64,000 nucleotides of DNA, from the NCBI RefSeq assembly GCF_014196115.1, contig NZ_JACIDB010000004.1, forward strand, positions 62,001 through 126,000, read 5' to 3'. This DNA comes from Sphingomonas aquatilis. Lineage in GTDB: Bacteria > Pseudomonadota > Alphaproteobacteria > Sphingomonadales > Sphingomonadaceae. The translations under genes and the position numbers were made by a program. The notes under the pieces were generated by a model. The model did no database searches, had not been told where the DNA came from, and was given only the letters and a program-made list of their open reading frames with translations. This document shows, piece after piece, positions 45,720 to 55,705 of the stretch. Numbering within the stretch: the stretch's first letter is position 1; each line of letters opens with the position of its first letter.

Positions 45720-47224
45720 CCCCCACTGCCACTCGCCCGCGCCAAAGCTGGGCGGGCCTCTGGAATATCTCGTTCGGCTTCTTCGGTATCCAGATCGGCT
45801 TCGCGCTGCAGAACGCCAACATGAGCCGCATCTTCCAGTCGCTCGGCACCAGCCTCGACGATCTGCCCGCGCTCTGGGTCGCGGCGCCGCTGACCGGCCT
45901 GCTGGTGCAGCCCGTGATCGGCCACCTCAGCGACCGCACCTGGCTCGGCCGGCTGGGGCGGCGGCGGCCCTATTTCCTTGCGGGCGCGATTCTGGCGGCG
46001 ATCGCGCTGCTGCTGATGCCGGAAAGCCCGGGGCTGCTGATGGCGGCGATGCTGCTGTGGCTGCTCGACGCCTCGCTCAACGTCTCGATGGAGCCGTTCC
46101 GTGCCTTTGTCGGCGATATGCTCGACAAGGATCAGCATGCCGCGGGCTATGCGGTGCAGACCGCCTTTATCGGCGCAGGCGCGGTGTTTGGGTCGATCTT
46201 CCCCTGGCTGCTCGAACACCTCGGGGTGTCCAACCAGGCAGCGGGCGGCGGCATTCCCGATACCGTACGCTATGCCTTCTGGTTCGGCGGCGCGGCGTTG
46301 TTCCTCGCCGTGCTGTGGACCGTGCTGACGACGCGCGAATATGCGCCCGACGAGATGGCGGCGTTCGACGGTTCTGCGGCGGAAGACCATGGCCACACGC
46401 TCCTTATCCTCGCCGCGCGCCGGTACGGTACCAGCATCGCCTGGATCGTCGCGGGGGCGATCGTGGTCGTCGCCGTCGCCGCGATGCGGCTGGAGAAGGA
46501 GGTGTACCTGCTCGGGGCGCTGCTCGCCGGCTATGGTCTCGCCAGCATCGTCGCGATCGCCCGGGCGCGGGCGGGGCAGGCGGCGGGCATGCTCGGCCAT
46601 ATCGTCGGGGATTTCGGCGGCATGCCGCTGCTGATGAAGCGACTGGCGGTCGCGCAATTCTTCAGCTGGTCGGCATTGTTCATCATGTGGATCAACACCA
46701 CGCCGATCGTCGCGGGCGCCTTCTACGGCGCACCCGACGCGAAAAGCCCGCTGTATCAGGAGGGCGCGAACTGGGTCGACGTGCTGTTCGCAACCTATAA
46801 CGGCATCGCCGCGGTCGCCGCGCTCACGCTGCTGCCGGTGCTGGCCAAGCGGATCGGGCAGGCGAAGACGCACATCATCGGGCTGCTGTGCGGCGCGGCG
46901 GGCTTTGCCAGCTTCTTCGTCATCACCGATCCCAAATGGCTGCTCGCCAGCGAGATCGGCATCGGCATCGCCTGGGCGTCGATCCTCGCCATGCCGTACG
47001 CGATCCTCGCGTCCAGCCTGCCGCAGCGCAAGCTCGGTATCTACATGGGCCTGTTCAACGTCTTCGTCGTCGTGCCGCAGCTGCTGGTCGCGACGGTGAT
47101 GGGGTCGATCACCAAGCATTTCTTCCCGACAGCGCCGATCTGGACGCTCGCCTTTGCGGCCGGAGCGCTGCTGCTCGCGGCGATCGCGATGACGCGGGTG
47201 GAGGCGGCGCGCGTCCCCGGCTAG
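45716..47224 (+). CDS. MFS sugar transporter (SUT/GPH-like)
   Basis: ATG 45716 lies in the ATGA overlap with the halogenase gene and follows GGAGG; length 502 residues, twelve hydrophobic segments. Hallmarks of the sucrose/maltose-proton symporter-like group are WNISFGFFGIQIGFALQNAN at the first helix, QPVIGHLSDRTWLGRLGRRRPYF in loop 2-3 (key part SDRTWLGRLGRRRPY) and NVSMEPFRAFVGD. It would carry maltose, or a related disaccharide, across the inner membrane to the cytoplasmic GH13 glucosidase. Context supports this but the sugar is not proven. Confidence 0.87.
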   Translation: MTPTATRPRQSWAGLWNISFGFFGIQIGFALQNANMSRIFQSLGTSLDDLPALWVAAPLTGLLVQPVIGHLSDRTWLGRLGRRRPYFLAGAILAAIALLLMPESPGLLMAAMLLWLLDASLNVSMEPFRAFVGDMLDKDQHAAGYAVQTAFIGAGAVFGSIFPWLLEHLGVSNQAAGGGIPDTVRYAFWFGGAALFLAVLWTVLTTREYAPDEMAAFDGSAAEDHGHTLLILAARRYGTSIAWIVAGAIVVVAVAAMRLEKEVYLLGALLAGYGLASIVAIARARAGQAAGMLGHIVGDFGGMPLLMKRLAVAQFFSWSALFIMWINTTPIVAGAFYGAPDAKSPLYQEGANWVDVLFATYNGIAAVAALTLLPVLAKRIGQAKTHIIGLLCGAAGFASFFVITDPKWLLASEIGIGIAWASILAMPYAILASSLPQRKLGIYMGLFNVFVVVPQLLVATVMGSITKHFFPTAPIWTLAFAAGALLLAAIAMTRVEAARVPG

Positions 47225-47254
47225 AGCGGCGGCAGACTGCAAACGGGGACGACG

Positions 47255-48256
47255 ATGCCGACGACATTGGTGACGGGCGTGGCGGGGTTCATCGGCATGA
47301 GCACCGCCGATGCGCTGATGGCGCGCGGCACGCGGGTGATCGGCGTGGATTCGATCAACGATTACTACGACCCGGCGCTCAAGCACGCGCGCCTCGCCCG
47401 CCTGACCGAACGCTATGGCGACCTGTTCGCCTTTCTCCAGGTCGACTTCGCCGATGCCGCGGCGCTGAAGTCCGCGCTGGAATCGCACGATTTCGATCGC
47501 ATCGTGCATCTCGGCGCCCAGCCGGGCGTGCGCTATTCGATCGAGCACCCGGAGGCCTATGGCCAGTCGAACCTCGTCGGGCATCTCAACCTGCTCGAGG
47601 TCGCGCGCCACCGCGGCGTCGCGCATATGGTCTATGCTTCGTCGTCGTCAGTCTATGGCGGCAACACTGCCGTGCCGTTCCGCGTCGAGGATCGCGTCGA
47701 TCGGCCCGTCTCGCTCTATGCCGCCACCAAGCGCGCGAACGAGGTGATGAGCGAAAGCTACGCGCACCTTTATCGGTTGCCGCTCACCGGCCTGCGCTTC
47801 TTCACGGTGTACGGCCCATGGGGGCGGCCGGACATGATGATGTGGATCTTCACGCGCGCGATGTTCGCGGGCGAGCCGATCCCGGTTTTCAACGATGGCC
47901 AGATGGAGCGCGACTTCACCTTCATCGCGGACATCGTCGCGGGCGTGATCGCAGCGCACGACAATCCGCCGCCCGACGACGGCGCGGAGAAAGCCGGCGG
48001 CAGCGTTGCGCCGCATCGTCTCTACAATATCGGCAACAACCGGTCGGAACCGTTGGGCCGCGTGATCGAGGTGCTGGAACGGGCGACGGGCCGCCAGGCG
48101 ATTCGCCGCAACCTGCCGATGCAGCCGGGCGACGTCGTCCGCACCGCGGCGGATATCGACGCGATTGCGGGCGACCTCGGCTACCGGCCGACGACCTCGA
48201 TCGATGTCGGCGTGCCGGCGTTCGTCGACTGGTATCGCGCCTACCACCGCCTGTAG
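47255..48256 (+). CDS. NAD-dependent epimerase, UDP-glucuronate 4-epimerase-like
   Basis: A 333-residue extended SDR. The NAD motif is TGVAGFIG (residues 7-14), GVDSINDYYDPALKHARL is the characteristic stretch of UDP-glucuronate/UDP-galacturonate epimerases, and catalytic YxxxK appears in SLYAATKRANE. GLRFFTVYGPWGRPDMM and ERDFTFIADIV complete the pattern. It interconverts UDP-glucuronate and UDP-galacturonate for surface polysaccharide. It stands 30 bp after the MFS gene on the same strand but no polysaccharide cluster is adjacent, so read-through from the glucan locus is possible. Confidence 0.87.
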   Translation: MPTTLVTGVAGFIGMSTADALMARGTRVIGVDSINDYYDPALKHARLARLTERYGDLFAFLQVDFADAAALKSALESHDFDRIVHLGAQPGVRYSIEHPEAYGQSNLVGHLNLLEVARHRGVAHMVYASSSSVYGGNTAVPFRVEDRVDRPVSLYAATKRANEVMSESYAHLYRLPLTGLRFFTVYGPWGRPDMMMWIFTRAMFAGEPIPVFNDGQMERDFTFIADIVAGVIAAHDNPPPDDGAEKAGGSVAPHRLYNIGNNRSEPLGRVIEVLERATGRQAIRRNLPMQPGDVVRTAADIDAIAGDLGYRPTTSIDVGVPAFVDWYRAYHRL

Positions 48257-48278
48257 GCGGCGCCTCTCAGCCGACGCC

Positions 48279-50357
48279 TCAACCGGCCGCCTTCGCCTCG
48301 GCGCGATAGCGGTGAAGCAGCGGTTCGGTGTAGCCGTTCGGCTGCGCGACACCCTCGAACACCAGCGCGCGCGCCGCCTGCCAGGCGAGGCTGTCCGGAT
48401 GCCCGCTCATCGGACGGTAGAGGGGATCGTCGGCATTCTGCGCATCGACCTTCGCCGCCATGCGCGTGAAGGCGGCATCGACCTCGGCCGGCGTCGCGAC
48501 GCCGTGGAGCAGCCAGTTCGCCATATGCTGCGAGGAGATACGCAGCGTCGCGCGATCCTCCATCAGGCCGATATCGTGAATGTCGGGCACCTTCGAACAG
48601 CCGATGCCCTGATCGATCCAGCGTACGACATAGCCCAATATGCCCTGCGCATTGTTGTCGAGTTCCGCGCGCACCTCATCCGGCGTCCAGTTCCGTCCCG
48701 CCTCGGCAACGGGGATGGTCAGCAGGTCGCCCAGCGGCGCGACCGGCTCGGCGGCACGCTCGCGTTGGCGGGCGAAGACGTCGACGCGGTGATAGTGCGT
48801 CGCGTGCAGCGTCGCCGCGGTGGGCGAGGGGACCCAGGCGGTATTCGCGCCGGTCTGCGGATGGCCGATCTTTTGATCGAGCATGTCCGCCATCCGGTCC
48901 GGCGCGGCCCACATGCCCTTGCCGATCTGCGCCTTGCCCGACAGGCCACAGGCGAGGCCGATCTGCACGTTGCGGTTTTCATAGGCCGCGATCCAGCGGC
49001 TCGCCTTCATCTCGCCCTTCGGGATCATCGGGCCGGCGTGCATCGATGTGTGCATCTCGTCGCCGGTACGGTCGAGGAAGCCGGTGTTGATGAAGACCAG
49101 CCGGTGGCGGACGGCGTGAATGCATGCGGCCAGGTTCGCGCTGGTCCGCCGTTCTTCGTCCATCAGCCCGACCTTGATCGTGTGGCGATCAAGGCCCAGC
49201 AGATCCTCGACCGCGTCGAACAGCGCGTTGGTCAGCGCCGCTTCGTCCGGCCCGTGCATCTTGGGTTTCACGATGTAGATCGATCCGGCGCGGCTGTTGC
49301 GACGCGGCCCTCGCACGTCATGCAGCCCGATCAGACTGGTGACGACCGCATCGAGGATGCCTTCGGGCGCCTCGCTGCCGTCGGGCAGGCGCACGGCCGG
49401 TGTCGTCATCAGGTGGCCGACGTTGCGGACGAACAGCAGGCTGCGGCCGGGCAGGGTGATCGTGCCGCCGTCGGGGGCGGTATAGGTACGATCCTCGGCC
49501 AGCGTCCGGCTCACCGTCCGCCCGCCCTTGTCGAAGTTCGCCGTCAGGTCGCCGCGCATCAGCCCCAGCCAATTGGCATAGCCCGCAACCTTGTCCGCGG
49601 CATCGACCGCCGCGACCGAATCCTCAAGGTCGCAGATCGTCGTCAAGGCGGATTCGAGAACGACGTCGGCGATACCCGCGGGATCGTCGCGACCGATCGG
49701 GTGGCCGCGGTCGACGACGACCTCGATATGCAGGCCGTTGTGCCGGAAGAGCAACGTGTCGCCGGCGTTGCCCACCCATTGCCCGGAATCGGCGAGTGCG
49801 GGCGTGCCCCCCGTCCAATCTGTCCAGCGGCCATCGGCGAGAGGCACCGCCTCGTCCAGAAACGCCTTGGCCCAAGCGATGACTTGGCTCCCCCGCGCCG
49901 CGTCATAGCCGCCGGACACAGCCGCGCCGGGCAGCGCGTCGGTGCCGTACAGCGCATCGTACAGGCTGCCCCAGCGCGCATTCGCCGCATTCAGCAGGAA
50001 GCGGGCGTTGAGGATCGGGACGACCAGCTGCGGCCCCGCCCGCTCGGCGATTTCCGGATCGACATTGGCGGGGTCGACCGCAAAGGGCGCCGGTTCGGGC
50101 AGCAGATAGCCGATCTCGCGCAGGAATGCCTCATAGGCGGCGGGCTCGAACGCATGGTCGCGATGCCATGCGTCGATCGCTGCCTGCATCCGATCCCGCG
50201 TCGCCAGCAGCGCGCGGTTCTGTGGCGTAAAGCGTTCGAAGATCGCCGCCACGCCCGACCAGAAAGCATCAGGCTCGATACCGGTGCCCGGCAATGCCTC
50301 GCGCTCGAGGAAGTCGGCAAGTTCGGGGGCGATGCCAAGGCCGGCGCGCGCGATCAT
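48279..50357 (-). CDS. glcB: Malate synthase G
   Basis: A 692-residue malate synthase G, the large monomeric isoform (usual length about 720). Conserved stretches are [29 protein letters not shown] with the Arg/Glu catalytic area nearby, [21 protein letters not shown] and the late [27 protein letters not shown] (quoted in part: [16 protein letters not shown]). It condenses glyoxylate and acetyl-CoA to malate in the glyoxylate shunt. Isocitrate lyase is not in the window. A LysR-family gene diverges from its 5' end across 100 bp and is the obvious candidate regulator. Confidence 0.95.
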   Translation of the reverse strand: MIARAGLGIAPELADFLEREALPGTGIEPDAFWSGVAAIFERFTPQNRALLATRDRMQAAIDAWHRDHAFEPAAYEAFLREIGYLLPEPAPFAVDPANVDPEIAERAGPQLVVPILNARFLLNAANARWGSLYDALYGTDALPGAAVSGGYDAARGSQVIAWAKAFLDEAVPLADGRWTDWTGGTPALADSGQWVGNAGDTLLFRHNGLHIEVVVDRGHPIGRDDPAGIADVVLESALTTICDLEDSVAAVDAADKVAGYANWLGLMRGDLTANFDKGGRTVSRTLAEDRTYTAPDGGTITLPGRSLLFVRNVGHLMTTPAVRLPDGSEAPEGILDAVVTSLIGLHDVRGPRRNSRAGSIYIVKPKMHGPDEAALTNALFDAVEDLLGLDRHTIKVGLMDEERRTSANLAACIHAVRHRLVFINTGFLDRTGDEMHTSMHAGPMIPKGEMKASRWIAAYENRNVQIGLACGLSGKAQIGKGMWAAPDRMADMLDQKIGHPQTGANTAWVPSPTAATLHATHYHRVDVFARQRERAAEPVAPLGDLLTIPVAEAGRNWTPDEVRAELDNNAQGILGYVVRWIDQGIGCSKVPDIHDIGLMEDRATLRISSQHMANWLLHGVATPAEVDAAFTRMAAKVDAQNADDPLYRPMSGHPDSLAWQAARALVFEGVAQPNGYTEPLLHRYRAEAKAAG

Positions 50358-50457
50358 GGGGTCATCCTTCGCTATGGTCTTGCCGGCGATCCTAGACCGA
50401 TCGCTATCCGTTCGGTAGCAGCAAAGATATTGAAGCAGTTTATCGTAAGAGGAACGA

Positions 50458-51348
50458 ATGGCCTTCGATCCCGATTATGCGCTGTTCGTCGCCGTGGCCG
50501 AAGCCGGCAGCCTTTCCGCTGCCGCACGGGCGCTGCGCCTATCGCCCGCGATGGTCTCCAAGCGGCTGCAACGCCTTGAGCAACGGCTCGGCGTCACGCT
50601 GGTGCATCGCACCACCCGACGGCTGGCGCTGACGACGGCGGGCGAGCGGTTCCGCGCCGATCTGGGCGACATTCTCGGCGCGCTGGATGCGGCGGAAGCG
50701 CGGGTCACCGGCGCCCGCACCGCGCCGGCGGGACCGCTTCACGTTTCCGCGCCGACCTCGTTCGGGCGGTTGCATGTCGCGCCTCACCTTGGCCGGTTCG
50801 TGGCCGCCTGCCCGGCGGTCGAGCTGCGCTTCGATCTCGACGACGGCTTTGTCGACCTGTTCGGGGCGCGGGTCGACTGCGCGATCCGCATTGCGGCAGA
50901 GGTGCCCGAGACCGTCGTGGCGCACCGGCTCGCGACCAGCCGCCGCATCCTCTGCGCGGCGCCGTCCTATCTCGCCGACATCGGCACGCCTGAACAGGTG
51001 GACGACCTGGCCGCGCATCGCCTGCTGGCGGCCGATGGGCAGATGCCGTGGCGTCTCGTGTCCGGCGGACGCACGAGCCTCGTCACCCAAATTAGCTACG
51101 TTCGCACCAACTCCAGCGAAATGGTGCGCGAACTCGCGCTGGGCGGCGTCGGTATCGCGTTGCGCTCGTTATGGGATGTCGGCGATGCGCTCGCCTCGGG
51201 ACAGCTCGTGCGCGTGCTGCCCGAATGGGAGGGTTCGGCCGACGTCGGTATCTATGCGGTCCACCTGCGCAGCCCCGCGGTCCCGGCCACCGTCACCGCC
51301 TTCATCGATTTCCTGCGCGATACGATCGACCCCGCCGCCTGGGCCTGA
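50458..51348 (+). CDS. LysR-family transcriptional regulator
   Basis: A 296-residue LysR protein. The winged helix-turn-helix covers residues 1-60 ([20 protein letters not shown], then [20 protein letters not shown]), and the effector domain follows with [20 protein letters not shown] and [20 protein letters not shown]. Length and layout are normal. It begins 100 bp from the divergent glcB start, the classical arrangement for control of a neighbouring catabolic gene; an imperfect dyad CTATCCG-T-TCGGTAG at 50404-50418 may be its site. The target is therefore inferred, not shown. Confidence 0.9.
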   Translation: MAFDPDYALFVAVAEAGSLSAAARALRLSPAMVSKRLQRLEQRLGVTLVHRTTRRLALTTAGERFRADLGDILGALDAAEARVTGARTAPAGPLHVSAPTSFGRLHVAPHLGRFVAACPAVELRFDLDDGFVDLFGARVDCAIRIAAEVPETVVAHRLATSRRILCAAPSYLADIGTPEQVDDLAAHRLLAADGQMPWRLVSGGRTSLVTQISYVRTNSSEMVRELALGGVGIALRSLWDVGDALASGQLVRVLPEWEGSADVGIYAVHLRSPAVPATVTAFIDFLRDTIDPAAWA

Positions 51349-51351
51349 CGC

Positions 51352-52716
51352 TCAGCGCAGCGTCTTGGCAGCCGTCAGCGCGCGATCGCGCGCCTCGCGA
51401 TGGCCGATGATCTTGGGCGGATAGCTCTTCGGCCGGGCGTCATGCGCATCGGGATCGTGGATCGCGGCATCGGACAGGTCTGCCAGCTCGGGCACCCACC
51501 GGCGGATGTAATCGGCCGCATCGAACTTCTCCGACTGGCTGAGCGGCGCCATGATCCGCCCGAACATGTTGGCATCGACGCCGGTCCCCGCGATCCACTG
51601 CCAATTGACCGCGTTATTCCCGTAATCGGCGTCCACCAGACAGTCCCAATACCAGCGCTCGCCCTCACGCCAGTCGAGCAACAGGTGTTTGACGAGGAAG
51701 CTTGCCGCGATCATCCGCACGCGGTTGTGGATCCAGCCACTCGTCCACAGCTGGCGCATGCCCGCATCGACGATCGGATAGCCGGTGCGGCCCTGTTGCC
51801 ACGCCTTCAGGTCGCGCTTCGCCGCCACCCCCGTCCGCCACGGCATCGCGTCATATTGCCGCCGCCCGTTGACCGTCCCGTAATCGGGCATGGCGAGCAG
51901 CACGCCCGCCGTAAAATCGCGCCATGCGATCTCGCGCAGATACGGCATCGTGTCCGCCTTGCCCCGCAGCGCATGGTACAGCGTCCGGGGCGAGACCTCA
52001 CCATGATGCAGGTGCGGTGACAGGCGCGACGTACCCTCTTCCGATGGCAGGTTGCGGCGCCGGTCGTAGTCGCCGACCTCTTCGGGCCAGTGCTTCACCT
52101 TGGCCAGCGCCTCGGCTTCGCCCGGCACCCAATCCTCGCCGAACCCGCCCGACCAGTCCGGCTTCGACGGCAGAAGGGCCCAGTCGGACAGCGTATCGCT
52201 CTTCGGCCAACGGTCCGGCGCTGCGATAGTGCGCGGCATCGGCACGGGCTCAGGGGGCGGCAGATGCTCCTGCAATGCCTTCCAGAACGACGAAAAGACT
52301 TTGAACGGCGTGCCCGACCCGGTTGTCACATCCTCGACGCGCGCCAGCCGGTCGCCATCGTGCAGCACCAGGCGGTCGCCCAGCGCCGCCTCAGCGTCGC
52401 GCCACCACGGCTCGTAATGCCGCGTGGCGTGGATCTCGCCCGCGCCGGTCTCCTCGCACAATTGGCGCAACACGCTCACCGCATCACCGCGTCGCAGGAC
52501 CAGCCGGCTGTGCTTTGTCTCCAGGCTTTTGGCCAACGCGGCGAGGCTGTGATGCAGCCACCACCGCTGCGCGCCGCCGATCCGCCATTCGCCCGGCGCA
52601 TCGTCATCCAGGATGTAGACCGGAATGACCGGCCCCGCATGGGCAGCGGCGGCGAGAGCGGGCTGGTCGTGCAGGCGCAGGTCCTGCCGCAGCCATAACA
52701 GGGTAGGGGCGTTCAT
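51352..52716 (-). CDS. phrB: Deoxyribodipyrimidine photolyase
   Basis: ATG 52716, preceded by GGAGCG, gives 454 residues beginning MNAPTLLWLRQDLRLHDQPA. The N-terminal Rossmann-like domain is followed by the FAD domain with GEVSPRTLYHALRG, WRDFTAGVLLAMPDYG, YPIVDAGMRQLWTSGWIHNR and DADYGNNAVNWQWIAGTG. These are class I CPD photolyase features; the Trp residues of the electron path are in place. It repairs pyrimidine dimers with blue light. It converges on the LysR gene with 3 bp between stops. Confidence 0.93.
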   Translation of the reverse strand: MNAPTLLWLRQDLRLHDQPALAAAAHAGPVIPVYILDDDAPGEWRIGGAQRWWLHHSLAALAKSLETKHSRLVLRRGDAVSVLRQLCEETGAGEIHATRHYEPWWRDAEAALGDRLVLHDGDRLARVEDVTTGSGTPFKVFSSFWKALQEHLPPPEPVPMPRTIAAPDRWPKSDTLSDWALLPSKPDWSGGFGEDWVPGEAEALAKVKHWPEEVGDYDRRRNLPSEEGTSRLSPHLHHGEVSPRTLYHALRGKADTMPYLREIAWRDFTAGVLLAMPDYGTVNGRRQYDAMPWRTGVAAKRDLKAWQQGRTGYPIVDAGMRQLWTSGWIHNRVRMIAASFLVKHLLLDWREGERWYWDCLVDADYGNNAVNWQWIAGTGVDANMFGRIMAPLSQSEKFDAADYIRRWVPELADLSDAAIHDPDAHDARPKSYPPKIIGHREARDRALTAAKTLR

Positions 52717-52798
52717 CGATCGCTCCAATCGGCGGAACACAGGTTAAGTTCCTGCGCGGACTTGCCGGGCGCGACGGCCGCCCGCAGAGTCCACGGTG

Positions 52799-53227
52799 AT
52801 GCTCCGTCCGCTTCTTCTCGCCGTACCGCTCGCGCTCGCCGCCTGCTCGCCCTCCGCGCCGGATCCCGCGCCGCCGCGCCTGCCGGTGCCGATCCGCGAT
52901 AGCGCAACGCTGACGCTGATCCGCGGGCAGGCGCTGGAACAATTGGTGCGCGGCAGCGTCCAGACGCGACCCGGCACAGGCGGCCGCCCCGGCCCGACCG
53001 AGCGCTTCGCCGCCGTCGGCGACGCCTACACGCTCGCCTACGATCGCCCCGACACGAGCGGCCGCTACCGCATCACGCCCGATCGCGTCTGCCTGCGCTT
53101 CGTCGATGAGCGCAGCATCTTCTGCCGCTTCTACCTCCGCGATGCCAAGGGCGGTATCGTGATGGCGGAGGACGACCGCGACTATCCGCTCCACACCGCG
53201 CCGGTGACGATCACGCGGGCGCCATGA
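52799..53227 (+). CDS. Small predicted lipoprotein
   Basis: ATG 52799 (a GTG precedes it by one codon) gives 142 residues with a signal peptide and lipobox LAAC near residue 15. The mature protein is Pro-rich at first, then DSATLTLIRGQALEQLVRGS and a beta-rich domain with two Cys (RVCLRF and IFCRFYL). No known family is recognised. It overlaps the 3' end of the lipid kinase gene by 17 bp in the convergent direction. The gene diverges from phrB with 82 bp between starts. Confidence 0.72.
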   Translation: MLRPLLLAVPLALAACSPSAPDPAPPRLPVPIRDSATLTLIRGQALEQLVRGSVQTRPGTGGRPGPTERFAAVGDAYTLAYDRPDTSGRYRITPDRVCLRFVDERSIFCRFYLRDAKGGIVMAEDDRDYPLHTAPVTITRAP

Positions 53228-54089
53228 CCTCGATCGCCCCCGCGGCGACCCGCGCGGTGATGGGCGTATGCGCCAGCACCTCGCCGTCGATCGAGATCGG
53301 CAGTGACGGGCGCGTATCCACCTTCAGGGCGGTGCCGCTGAAGCTCACCGTATCCTGGTGCCGCGCCTTCAGCCCCAGGAAGCTTGCCGCCCAATTCTTC
53401 ACCAGCGTCCGCTTGTAACGTCCCGTCACCGCCTGCACGACGATACGGCCCGACTGTACCGACGCCTCGTCCACCAGCCATGTGCCGCCATGATATGGCC
53501 CGTTGCTGATCCGCACCTCGACCACGCGCAGCCGGTGCGTCTCGACGCCGTCGTCGACCGTCAGCATGAACGGCTTGAACCGAACGAACTGCCACGCCGC
53601 CCAGCCGAGGTAGCCGATCCGTCCCAGCACCTTTTTGAGGCCATGCGGCACCGTCTCGGCGATCTGCGGGCTGATCCCCATCGCGGCGCAATTGGCGAAA
53701 TAATCGTCGTCGATCATGCCCAGGTCGATGCGCTTGGGCACGCCCGTACGGATCACCTCGATCGCGCCTTCGACATCGATCGGCAGGCCCAGCGTCCGCG
53801 CGAAGCTGTTCGCCGTGCCGAGCGGCAGCACCGCCAGCGTCACGCCCTTGCCGACCAGCAGGTCGACAAGGCCGCTGACCGTCCCATCGCCCCCGCCCAG
53901 GATCACCAGGTCGGGCTTCTTCGCCAACGCGCGCTCGACCGTCGCCTCCAGGTCGTCGGGATTTTCAACGGCATGGGCGTCGACCGGAAAGTCCAGCCCA
54001 TCCATCGCCGCGCATGCCCGCTGGAAAAGCTTCTGCCCTTTCCGCGACTTGGCATTGACGATCATTGCGGCGGATCGGAATTGCACCAT
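53211..54089 (-). CDS. Diacylglycerol-kinase-family lipid kinase
   Basis: A 292-residue protein of the DgkB/YegS/BmrU family. The nucleotide-binding loop GGGDGTVSG follows PDLVILG, and LPLGTANSFARTLGLP is the second conserved block; IDGEVLAHTPITARV is the C-terminal ISIDGE-type strand. Members phosphorylate diacylglycerol, sphingosine or related lipids in the cytoplasm; in a sphingolipid-making sphingomonad a sphingoid substrate is conceivable but not shown. The 3' end overlaps the convergent lipoprotein gene. Confidence 0.88.
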   Translation of the reverse strand: MVQFRSAAMIVNAKSRKGQKLFQRACAAMDGLDFPVDAHAVENPDDLEATVERALAKKPDLVILGGGDGTVSGLVDLLVGKGVTLAVLPLGTANSFARTLGLPIDVEGAIEVIRTGVPKRIDLGMIDDDYFANCAAMGISPQIAETVPHGLKKVLGRIGYLGWAAWQFVRFKPFMLTVDDGVETHRLRVVEVRISNGPYHGGTWLVDEASVQSGRIVVQAVTGRYKRTLVKNWAASFLGLKARHQDTVSFSGTALKVDTRPSLPISIDGEVLAHTPITARVAAGAIEVMAPA

Positions 54090-54179
54090 GTCGCAAAATT
54101 CCCCAGAACTTCCATGCGGATAAGGATTACGCCTGCGTAACGCTTGCGAGGACGCCTACGATCCCGCAAAGCCGAATCC

Positions 54180-55172
54180 ATGTCCGCATCCTATCCCGCG
54201 CTTCGCCTTCGTCGCACCCGTGCGAGCGACTGGAGCCGCCGCCTCCACGCCGAAACCGTCCTGACGCCGGCCGATCTGATCTGGCCGCTGTTCGTGGTCG
54301 AGGGGCAGGGGGTGGAGCAGCCGATCGCCAGCCTGCCCGGCGTGTCGCGCTGGTCGGTCGATGGCATCGTTGCGCGCGCCAAGGAAGCGAGGGACCTCGG
54401 CATCCCATGCGTCGCGCTCTTTCCCTACACGCCCGCGCACCTCAAGACCGAGGACGGGCGCGAGGCGCTCAACCCCGACAATCTGATGTGCCAGGCTACC
54501 CGCGCGATCAAGGATGCGGTGCCCGAGGTCGGCGTGCTGACCGACGTCGCGCTCGATCCCTATACCAGCCACGGCCATGACGGGCTGGTCGATGCGGCGG
54601 GCTATGTCGTCAACGACAGCACGGCCGACCTGCTGGTGCAGCAAGCGGTCAACCAGATGCGCGCCGGTGCGGATATCATCGCGCCGTCGGACATGATGGA
54701 CGGCCGTATCGGCATGATCCGCGCGGCGCTGGAGGGCGAGGGCGCCCACAACGTCCAGATCATGAGCTATGCCGCGAAATATGCGAGCGGCTTCTACGGC
54801 CCGTTCCGCGACGCGGTCGGCAGCCGCGGCCTGCTGAAGGGCGACAAGAAGACCTACCAGATGGATCACGCCAACGCCGAGGAAGCGCTGCGCGAGGTTG
54901 CGCTGGACCTTGCCGAGGGCGCCGACACGGTGATGGTGAAGCCGGGCCTGCCCTATCTCGACATCATCGTTCGCGTGAAGCAGCGCTTCGAGGTGCCGGT
55001 CTTCGCCTATCAGGTGTCGGGCGAATATGCGATGATCGAGGCGTCGGTGGCCGCCGGCGCAGGCGATCGCGACGCACTGGTGCTGGAAACGCTGATGGCC
55101 TTCAAGCGCGCCGGCTGTTCGGGCGTCCTGACCTATCATGCGGCGCACGCCGCGCGGCTGCTCGGCGCGTGA
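54180..55172 (+). CDS. hemB: Porphobilinogen synthase (delta-aminolevulinate dehydratase)
   Basis: ATG 54180 gives 330 residues starting MSASYPALRLRRTRAS. Schiff-base lysines lie in IMSYAAKYASGFYGPF and TVMVKPGLPYLD. The region that carries zinc-binding Cys in many HemB proteins reads DVALDPYTSHGHDG here, with Asp and Ala in their place, so this is the zinc-independent, magnesium-stimulated type as in other alphaproteobacteria and Pseudomonas. It makes porphobilinogen for heme and other tetrapyrroles. The next gene starts in a GTGA overlap. Confidence 0.95.
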   Translation: MSASYPALRLRRTRASDWSRRLHAETVLTPADLIWPLFVVEGQGVEQPIASLPGVSRWSVDGIVARAKEARDLGIPCVALFPYTPAHLKTEDGREALNPDNLMCQATRAIKDAVPEVGVLTDVALDPYTSHGHDGLVDAAGYVVNDSTADLLVQQAVNQMRAGADIIAPSDMMDGRIGMIRAALEGEGAHNVQIMSYAAKYASGFYGPFRDAVGSRGLLKGDKKTYQMDHANAEEALREVALDLAEGADTVMVKPGLPYLDIIVRVKQRFEVPVFAYQVSGEYAMIEASVAAGAGDRDALVLETLMAFKRAGCSGVLTYHAAHAARLLGA

Positions 55173-55705
55173 TCGAGACCGAGCGGCTGATCCTCCGGCC
55201 GTGGCGAGACGCGGATCGTGAACCGTTCGCCGCGATGGGCCGCGATCCCGATGTGATGCGTCATCTGGACGGCGTCGTCGATCGTGCTGCCAGCGACGCG
55301 GCCGTCGACCGGCAGATCGCCAATCAGGCGGAGGATGGGTGCTGCTTCTGGGCGGTCGAGCAACGCGACGATGGCGCGTTCCTCGGCTTTTGTGGCATCC
55401 GCCGCGGTGGCCACGAGAACACGCCGGTGCGTGGCGTTTGGGAGATCGGCTGGCGGTTGCGCCGGGACGCCTGGGGTCAGGGCTATGCCCGTGAGGCGGC
55501 GCGCGCCTGTATCGACTGGGCGTTCGCCACCACGCCAGCGGATCGGGTCTGCGCTTGGACCGTGCCCGCCAATCGCGCCTCATGGGGCCTGATGCTGCGG
55601 CTCGGCATGACACACCGGTCGGAGTTCGATTTCGACCATCCCCGGTTCGCGAAGGGCCATCCCCTTTGCCGGCATCTCGTCTACGCGATCGACCGTCCCG
55701 CGTGA
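55169..55705 (+). CDS. GNAT family acetyltransferase, RimJ/RimL-like
   Basis: A 178-residue acetyltransferase starting at GTG 55169, which overlaps the hemB stop (GTGA). It opens IETERLILRPWRDADREPFAAM, has the acetyl-CoA-binding region RDAWGQGYAREAARACIDWAF and the C-terminal pattern NRASWGLMLRLGMTHRSEF. These mark the group that acetylates ribosomal-protein N termini or small amines, but the substrate is not predictable. It ends in another GTGA overlap with the following gene. Confidence 0.85.
   Translation: MIETERLILRPWRDADREPFAAMGRDPDVMRHLDGVVDRAASDAAVDRQIANQAEDGCCFWAVEQRDDGAFLGFCGIRRGGHENTPVRGVWEIGWRLRRDAWGQGYAREAARACIDWAFATTPADRVCAWTVPANRASWGLMLRLGMTHRSEFDFDHPRFAKGHPLCRHLVYAIDRPA

Noticed and set aside
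52727..52752. GGAAC-N17-GATT on the minus strand before phrB, a possible stress promoter for photolyase
   Set aside because: The -10 mismatches at two of four bases and the start of transcription would fall downstream of the Shine-Dalgarno used for the chosen ATG.
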